Shown: positions 59,422-64,000 of the stretch, one piece after another | How the letters are laid out: each line of letters starts with the position of its first letter | Numbering within the stretch: position 1 is the stretch's first letter | Assembly (NCBI RefSeq): GCF_014194695.1 | Contig: NZ_JACIAH010000006.1 | Location: forward strand, 186,001 to 250,000 | Direction of reading: 5' to 3' | Length of the DNA stretch: 64,000 nucleotides | From: Rhizobium sp. BK399 | Lineage (GTDB): Bacteria; Pseudomonadota; Alphaproteobacteria; Rhizobiales; Rhizobiaceae | Notes under the pieces: model-generated | The model's database searches: none | Told to the model about the DNA's origin: nothing | What the model saw: only the letters and a program-made list of their open reading frames with translations | Program-made: the position numbers and the translations under genes

Positions 59422-59627
59422 ATGTACACGGGTGACATACATGGTGCATTTGATGACGAATCCTACCAAGGCCCGAACGGCGTCTACTGCTACGTGAAGC
59501 GCGTCCCAAGGATCTGATCGCTAATATCGGCAAAGAGCGCTACTCTGTTTCCCTCCGAACGAAAGATCCCAGAGAGGCCAAACGCCTTTGCGGGGAGATG
59601 GACGTTGTGAAAGAACGAAAGTTCAGG
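59422..59627 (+). pseudogene. Frameshifted N-terminal remnant of a tyrosine integrase
   Basis: Frame 1 reads YQGPNGVYCYVKRVP from ATG 59422 and then hits a stop. A single missing base near 59507 moves the sense into the next frame, which continues KDLIANIGKERYSVSLRT, then KDPREAKRLCGEMD. The combined sequence resembles the N-terminal domain of phage-type integrases (DUF6538-like). The homology ends near 59627 and the catalytic domain is missing. It is next to tRNA-Val and points away from it, as in integrated islands. Confidence 0.75.
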
Positions 59628-59673
59628 GCGCTGCGCGCAGGGCCGAGAGCCCCGTTGAAAACGGGGGATTACC

Positions 59674-59754
59674 GAAGGACTCGACATATCCGTTCTGCAT
59701 GGGCCTTCCCGGCGCGATGTAGTGCCACTCGACCTTGTGATCCTTCGCGGCCAG
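59674..59754 (-). mobile_element. 27-codon fragment of an IS3-family transposase (OrfB)
   Basis: The minus strand encodes LAAKDHKVEWHYIAPGRPMQ followed by NGYVESF, the conserved stretch of the IS3-family DDE transposase around the catalytic glutamate. The expected continuation after ESF (usually NGRLRDE) is absent, and no inverted terminal repeats are seen. It is a decayed remnant lying in the integrase pseudogene zone. Confidence 0.75.
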
Positions 59755-59844
59755 ACCATGACCACCAGAACGGCGCGAGCGCTGCGGCACACCATCGCGA
59801 GCCGTCGCCCTACACTGTCGGCTCGGTCACCGGCCGAGCGGCAT

Positions 59845-61233
59845 CTACTCGAACATCGGCGACTTCACCCCATAGTATTTCTTGAACACCGTTTCATAGC
59901 CTTTGATGAACCACTCCGGCGATGAAGCTGTTGGAAGCGGTCTGATCTGCATCGGAATTGCGTCCAGCTGGAGCCCTGTCTTGAGCGTGGCGTTATCGCC
60001 CAGCATAGCCCTCGCATAGACGACCTCGACCTGCCGTGAAAACGCATTCCCTTTTTCGATCTCCTGAAATGAGCCTTGCTGTAACTTGGAAAACAAGACG
60101 ACGAGAAGTAACGTCAGGATAGGTTGAACTGCGCGGTGCTTGGAGGCGACACGCGAAACGACGAGTGCAAATAAATACAGGACAGCTATTTTCCCTACCA
60201 GCATGAGGTCGCCCCAGGGATATTCTGTTATCGCCAGATAGTTCACCCGTGTCTTCAGAGAGATCAGAAACGTCACCGCGAGCACGACCAGAGCCGTCTG
60301 AATGCAAAAAAGCACGCTGCTCCGATGCTCGGCATCTTCCGGCTTTTTTCTCCCATGCCACAATGCAATGGCACTCCCGCCAATAAGAAAAAGTGCCAAC
60401 CCAACCGGTGCCAGCTTGGAAGCGGGACCGAACGTGAACACTTCGCCCGGCTCGGCACCGGTTGCCATCCTTGCTCTTTCGGAAAAGAAGATCGTGACGA
60501 GAAGAGCGAGCAAGCTGAAGAGTATGTTGGTCATCACGATCATCGATCGCGATCCAATTTTGACCTGCGACATGACCGCAGGCACCTGCCATCCGTTCTT
60601 GTGCAAATGCAACCCGACCAGCATTGCGTTGAATATGAGAATTGTCGCGGAAAATGCTTCGAGCGAGAACGAGCAGACATAGGACAGCAACAACAGGCAC
60701 GAAGTTTTCTCGATGCTCGCCCCGTCATCCTTGATGCCTGCTGTCATCCCGAGCAGGGCGAACGTCAAGAATGCCGGCAGCTGGTAGCAGATAAAATGTA
60801 CTTGGTTTTTCCAAGGTAATAATTTGAAAATGCAAACTGCAATGATCAGCGAAAAGACAAATGAAAAAACCTTGTTTCTCGGCTCGACAGGCAATGATCG
60901 AAGGAAATAAGCAAGCACTCCGGTGGAGAAGAGTGCAAAGGCGCTTGCTGAGAAAAGCTTGTAGAAGCTAAAGAAGCTAACCTTTGAAACTCCGTTCGCG
61001 GCAAAGAACAGAAAATTGAATGTCGAGGCGAAGATGCTTCTTCCGTAGTTGTCAAAGACTCTATTTGGAGTCCATCCGCCGCTGAATTTCGGAAGCATTG
61101 AGCTCTGCAGCGACGACGCATAGTGAACTACATCGTCACCATTCATGACGGCAACGCTATAGGTCGCCAACCATATGAGAACAAAAAAGCATGCAAGAAA
61201 TATAGAATGTGGCCGATTGTTGCTGATCTTCAT
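59845..61233 (-). CDS. Polytopic membrane protein, probable surface-glycan glucosyltransferase-type
   Basis: 462-residue inner-membrane protein with about ten hydrophobic segments (IFLACFFVLIWLATYSVAVM, LLTFALLGMTAG, ILFSLLALLVTIFF). An early MNGDDVVHYASS segment puts acidic residues after the first helix, as in Gtr-type and DUF6056-like GT-C proteins. GGAGGACTT precedes ATG 61233. It is A+T-richer than its neighbours, which suggests transfer. It diverges from a GtrB-like glycosyltransferase gene, so addition of a sugar from an undecaprenyl carrier to O-antigen is plausible. Family assignment is tentative. Confidence 0.65.
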   Translation of the reverse strand: MKISNNRPHSIFLACFFVLIWLATYSVAVMNGDDVVHYASSLQSSMLPKFSGGWTPNRVFDNYGRSIFASTFNFLFFAANGVSKVSFFSFYKLFSASAFALFSTGVLAYFLRSLPVEPRNKVFSFVFSLIIAVCIFKLLPWKNQVHFICYQLPAFLTFALLGMTAGIKDDGASIEKTSCLLLLSYVCSFSLEAFSATILIFNAMLVGLHLHKNGWQVPAVMSQVKIGSRSMIVMTNILFSLLALLVTIFFSERARMATGAEPGEVFTFGPASKLAPVGLALFLIGGSAIALWHGRKKPEDAEHRSSVLFCIQTALVVLAVTFLISLKTRVNYLAITEYPWGDLMLVGKIAVLYLFALVVSRVASKHRAVQPILTLLLVVLFSKLQQGSFQEIEKGNAFSRQVEVVYARAMLGDNATLKTGLQLDAIPMQIRPLPTASSPEWFIKGYETVFKKYYGVKSPMFE

Positions 61234-61346
61234 AAGTCCTCCGTATCGCTTTGTTTGGTGGTTGTCGACCGGCCGTTTGCCGCTTCAGGGGCACAAACGC
61301 GCCGCTGGCTGTGATGCGTACGCGGGAGGTTTAATTGGAGGGAATT

Positions 61347-62321
61347 GTGAATAGAAAAAAATGCGTATCCATCATTGTCCCGTTCTATAACGAAGCGGAT
61401 GGTATCGATCGATTTCGGAATGCAATCGCTGGCGTCATGGCGAAAGCCCCGGCATACGACTTTGAAGTCATTTGCGTGGATGACGGGAGCCAGGACGATA
61501 CGTTGGAACAATTGATCGCGTTGTCGCAGGAAGACAATCGCTTTCGGGTCATCGAGCTCTCCCGAAACTTTGGAAAAGAGGCTGCGTTGACTGCCGCCAT
61601 TGATTTCTCGAACGGCGACGCGGCCATTCCTTTTGATGCAGATCTTCAGGATCCTCCAGAACTCATCTTGAAGATGATCGAAAAATGGGAAGAGGGCTAC
61701 GAGGTCGTGCTGGCGAGGCGTGCGGACCGCACCATGGACACGTACGTGAAGCGGAAGACCGCGGGAATGTTCTATCGGTTTCACAACCGGATGTCCGACA
61801 CGAAGATACCCGAGAATGTCGGTGATTTCCGCTTGATGGACAGCGCGGTCGTGGCTGCGATCAAACGTCTCCCGGAGCGGCAGCGCTTCATGAAGGGTTT
61901 GTTCGCCTGGGTCGGATTCAGGACCGCCGTGATCGACTACAAGCGCGCTGCGCGCCAGACAGGCGAGACCAAGTTCTCCGCCTGGAAGCTCTGGAACTTC
62001 GCGCTGGAAGGCATCACAAGTTTCAGCACCGTGCCACTCAGGCTGATGGCGTGGGTGGGAAGTGTCGGGACGCTGGCCACCTTGCTCTACGCGCTCTACA
62101 TCATCTTCAAGACGCTCATCTATGGCGTGGATGTGCCCGGTTACGCCTCGCTGCTCGTCGCCATTCTGTTCATGGGCAGCCTCCAGTTGATCGGATTGGG
62201 AATCCTAGGCGAGTACATCGGTCGCATCTATATGGAATCGAAGCAGCGTCCTGCGTATCTGGTTCGCCGGCATTACGGCTTCACCAGTTCAGACGAGGCC
62301 AACTGGCTGGTATCGAGATAG
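61347..62321 (+). CDS. GtrB-like family 2 glycosyltransferase
   Basis: 324-residue GT2 enzyme of the DPM1/GtrB type. SIIVPFYNEADG begins the fold; VDDGSQDDTLEQ and FDADLQDPPELI are the nucleotide-sugar and metal motifs; a transfer motif ELSRNFGKEAALTAAID follows. Two helices near residues 230-295 anchor it in the membrane. The start is GTG 61347 with TTGGAGGG before it; TTG 61335 is a possible earlier start. It likely makes a polyprenyl-phosphate sugar used by the divergent polytopic protein. Confidence 0.88.
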   Translation: MNRKKCVSIIVPFYNEADGIDRFRNAIAGVMAKAPAYDFEVICVDDGSQDDTLEQLIALSQEDNRFRVIELSRNFGKEAALTAAIDFSNGDAAIPFDADLQDPPELILKMIEKWEEGYEVVLARRADRTMDTYVKRKTAGMFYRFHNRMSDTKIPENVGDFRLMDSAVVAAIKRLPERQRFMKGLFAWVGFRTAVIDYKRAARQTGETKFSAWKLWNFALEGITSFSTVPLRLMAWVGSVGTLATLLYALYIIFKTLIYGVDVPGYASLLVAILFMGSLQLIGLGILGEYIGRIYMESKQRPAYLVRRHYGFTSSDEANWLVSR

Positions 62322-62535
62322 CTAGGGCATCGTGCTGATCCCGCAGAACGCCGGCCCTCTCGGACGAGGTGAATCGGATCGGCGACGATCACTCCTTCGC
62401 GCGGCTCATTTTCTAAAACGGATAGTTGCCGGCAGGCGCAATGCAAACCCGACAACTTTGGGCGTTCAGGAGATGCCTCTTGCAAACTGAGGCGAGCAAA
62501 CTAGAAGGGGATCTCAAGACGCTGACAGGTGCAGG

Positions 62536-63093
62536 ATGAAGATCGAGATTTTGCCGCTGGCTGGTTTGGCCAAGATCATTCCAACAAGACTAGGCGATCA
62601 TCGCGGATACTTTTCAGAAGTGTTCAAGGACGGCTGGTTCCGCGAGAATGTCGCGGGCGTTGCGTTCGTGCAGGAGAATGAATCCCTGTCGGCGACGGTC
62701 GGCACGGTGCGCGGCCTGCATTTCCAGCTTGATCCGTTTGCCCAGGGCAAGCTGGTGCGCTGCATCGCCGGCAGGATTTTCGACGTCGCTGTCGATATCC
62801 GCGTAGGTTCGCCTACCTACGGCAAGTGGTATGGCACCGAGCTGTCCATGGAAAACGGCGAGCAGTTATGGATACCGGCAGGTTTCGCCCATGGCTTTGC
62901 CACGCTCGTGCCGGACTGCATCATCTCCTACAAGGTGACGGCGCCCTATAGCGCCGCGAGCGACCGCGGCCTACTGTGGAACGACCCTGCAATCGGCATC
63001 GAATGGCCGCTGCCACTCGACAATGCGGTCCTGTCGGACAAGGATAAGGTTCAGCCGAAGTTGGCTGACTTGCCGCCATCCTTCACATACTGA
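62536..63093 (+). CDS. rfbC: dTDP-4-dehydrorhamnose 3,5-epimerase
   Basis: 185-residue enzyme with the cupin core of RmlC. The catalytic histidine is in VRGLHFQLDP near residue 58 and IPAGFAHGFATL follows. It makes dTDP-4-keto-L-rhamnose for rhamnose biosynthesis. The sequence GGATGAAG-like before ATG 62536 is preceded by CAGGTGCAGG. It is followed 34 bases later by rfbB. Confidence 0.94.
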   Translation: MKIEILPLAGLAKIIPTRLGDHRGYFSEVFKDGWFRENVAGVAFVQENESLSATVGTVRGLHFQLDPFAQGKLVRCIAGRIFDVAVDIRVGSPTYGKWYGTELSMENGEQLWIPAGFAHGFATLVPDCIISYKVTAPYSAASDRGLLWNDPAIGIEWPLPLDNAVLSDKDKVQPKLADLPPSFTY

Positions 63094-63127
63094 CCATCGG
63101 CCTTGTGGCTGAAAAGCGGAGTAGACA

Positions 63128-64000
63128 ATGCGTATTCTCGTTACCGGCGGAGCAGGCTTTATCGGCTCGGCCCTCGTGCGGCATCTGGTCAAAAGCGTCG
63201 GTGCGGAAGTGCTGAACGTCGACAAGCTGACCTATGCCGGCAATCTCGCCTCGCTGAAGGAGATCGAAGGCGCACCGAACTACCGTTTCCTGCAGGCCGA
63301 TATCTGTGATCTGCCGAAGATGTCGGAGGCAATGACCACGTTCGAGCCGGACCGGATCATGCATCTGGCCGCCGAAAGCCATGTCGATCGCTCGATCAGC
63401 GGCGCCGGCGATTTCGTGCAGACCAATGTCATGGGCACGTTCTCTCTGCTGGAAGCGGCCCGTCACTATTGGAACGACCTGTCGCCAGCTCGGAGAGACG
63501 CATTCCGCTTCCTGCATGTCTCTACGGACGAGGTTTATGGTTCGCTCGGGGACGAGGGCCTTTTCGAGGAGGTCACGGCTTACGATCCGTCCTCGCCCTA
63601 TTCGGCTTCGAAAGCGGCGAGCGACCATCTGGCGATTGCCTGGCATCGCACTTACGGGCTCCCGGTCGTGGTCTCAAACTGCTCGAACAACTACGGGCCC
63701 TATCACTTCCCCGAAAAGCTGATCCCGTTGATCATCCTTAACGCCATGGGCGGCAAGCCGCTGCCGGTCTACGGCCAGGGCGTCAACATCCGCGACTGGC
63801 TTTATGTCGAGGACCATGCGCGCGCGCTCGACCTGATCGCGTCGCGTGGCCGTCTCGGTGAAAAGTACAATGTCGGCGGCCGCAACGAGCGCCGTAATAT
63901 CGATGTCGTGCGCCGTATCTGCGCGCTGATGGATGAGCTGCGCCCGCAGGCAAAGCCGCATACCGATCTGATCACCTTCGTTACCGACCGGCCCGGCCAT
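63128..64000 (+). CDS. rfbB: dTDP-glucose 4,6-dehydratase (3' end outside window)
   Basis: 291 codons are open to the window end; the full enzyme is about 350 residues. The Rossmann motif [12 protein letters not shown], the [13 protein letters not shown] segment, DEVYGSLG and the YSASKAASD active-site tyrosine/lysine are all present. ATG 63128 follows AGCGGAGTAGACA. It begins dTDP-L-rhamnose synthesis with rfbC just upstream, so rfbD and rfbA are expected beyond the window. Confidence 0.93.
   Translation, partial: MRILVTGGAGFIGSALVRHLVKSVGAEVLNVDKLTYAGNLASLKEIEGAPNYRFLQADICDLPKMSEAMTTFEPDRIMHLAAESHVDRSISGAGDFVQTNVMGTFSLLEAARHYWNDLSPARRDAFRFLHVSTDEVYGSLGDEGLFEEVTAYDPSSPYSASKAASDHLAIAWHRTYGLPVVVSNCSNNYGPYHFPEKLIPLIILNAMGGKPLPVYGQGVNIRDWLYVEDHARALDLIASRGRLGEKYNVGGRNERRNIDVVRRICALMDELRPQAKPHTDLITFVTDRPGH

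Noticed and set aside
1..64000. CRISPR array
   Set aside because: No series of regularly spaced direct repeats was seen; the only tandem repeat is the two-copy 17-mer at 56780-56813.

Overview
The window reads as chromosomal DNA from an alphaproteobacterium of the Rhizobiaceae, most like Sinorhizobium/Ensifer or Rhizobium. The evidence is high G+C codon usage, many binding-protein-dependent ABC importers, a Cpa/Tad pilus locus, and a purine/pyrimidine nucleoside salvage cluster next to a BMP-type transporter. The genus is an inference; there is no rRNA or other phylogenetic marker.

Layout. 1-6806: end of a sugar-binding protein gene, then a LacI-type regulator with two palindromic operator candidates, a sugar ABC importer without an ATPase gene, and a GH127 beta-L-arabinofuranosidase. 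6835-8449: glutamine amidotransferase-like, SelT/SelW/SelH-type and secreted proteins. 8625-8711: tRNA-Leu(CAG). 8776-12984: an ECF sigma factor with its DUF1109/NrsF-type membrane anti-sigma, divergent from a bufferin operon (two tandem BufA-like peptides, MNIO/DUF692 enzyme, DUF2063 partner, DoxX protein). The same promoter motif, GTAAC-N17-CGTAGA, lies in front of both units. 13657-17577: purU and a 975-residue fusion of an APH-type kinase, a degenerate M23-like domain and a class III aminotransferase/phospho-lyase. 17578-18288: a poorly coding stretch with two short ORFs. 18410-27067: a peptide/amide scavenging region (P1 peptidase, peptide ABC importer without ATPases, amidase, NlpC/P60 protein, MarR regulator, leucyl aminopeptidase).

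27210-39645 is the Tad/Cpa pilus region: a TadD-like lipoprotein, an unrelated LysE exporter, then cpaF, cpaE, cpaD, cpaC, cpaB, cpaA, tadB, tadC and the Flp pilin on the minus strand. A divergent plus-strand group holds a short CpaC-N-terminal-like protein and two TadE/TadG pseudopilins. 39745-55791 is nucleoside catabolism and uptake: deoB-add and upp on plus; deoA-deoC-punA-cdd with two permeases, a double-domain ATPase and a BMP-family binding protein on minus. A ribose-type ABC importer with a fused double permease sits inside it.

56597-59754 is the accessory zone. tRNA-Ser(GGA) is followed by a cassette of two small HTH proteins and an intact-looking tyrosine recombinase. tRNA-Val(UAC) follows, with a frameshifted integrase remnant and a 27-codon IS3-type transposase fragment just downstream. 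59845-64000 starts a surface polysaccharide region: an A+T-richer polytopic membrane protein, a GtrB-like glycosyltransferase, rfbC and the start of rfbB (runs off the window).

The strongest second-look items are the sigma/anti-sigma-bufferin module with matched divergent promoters, the trimodular kinase/phospho-lyase fusion, the fused double permease, and the HTH-HTH-recombinase cassette between two tRNA genes.
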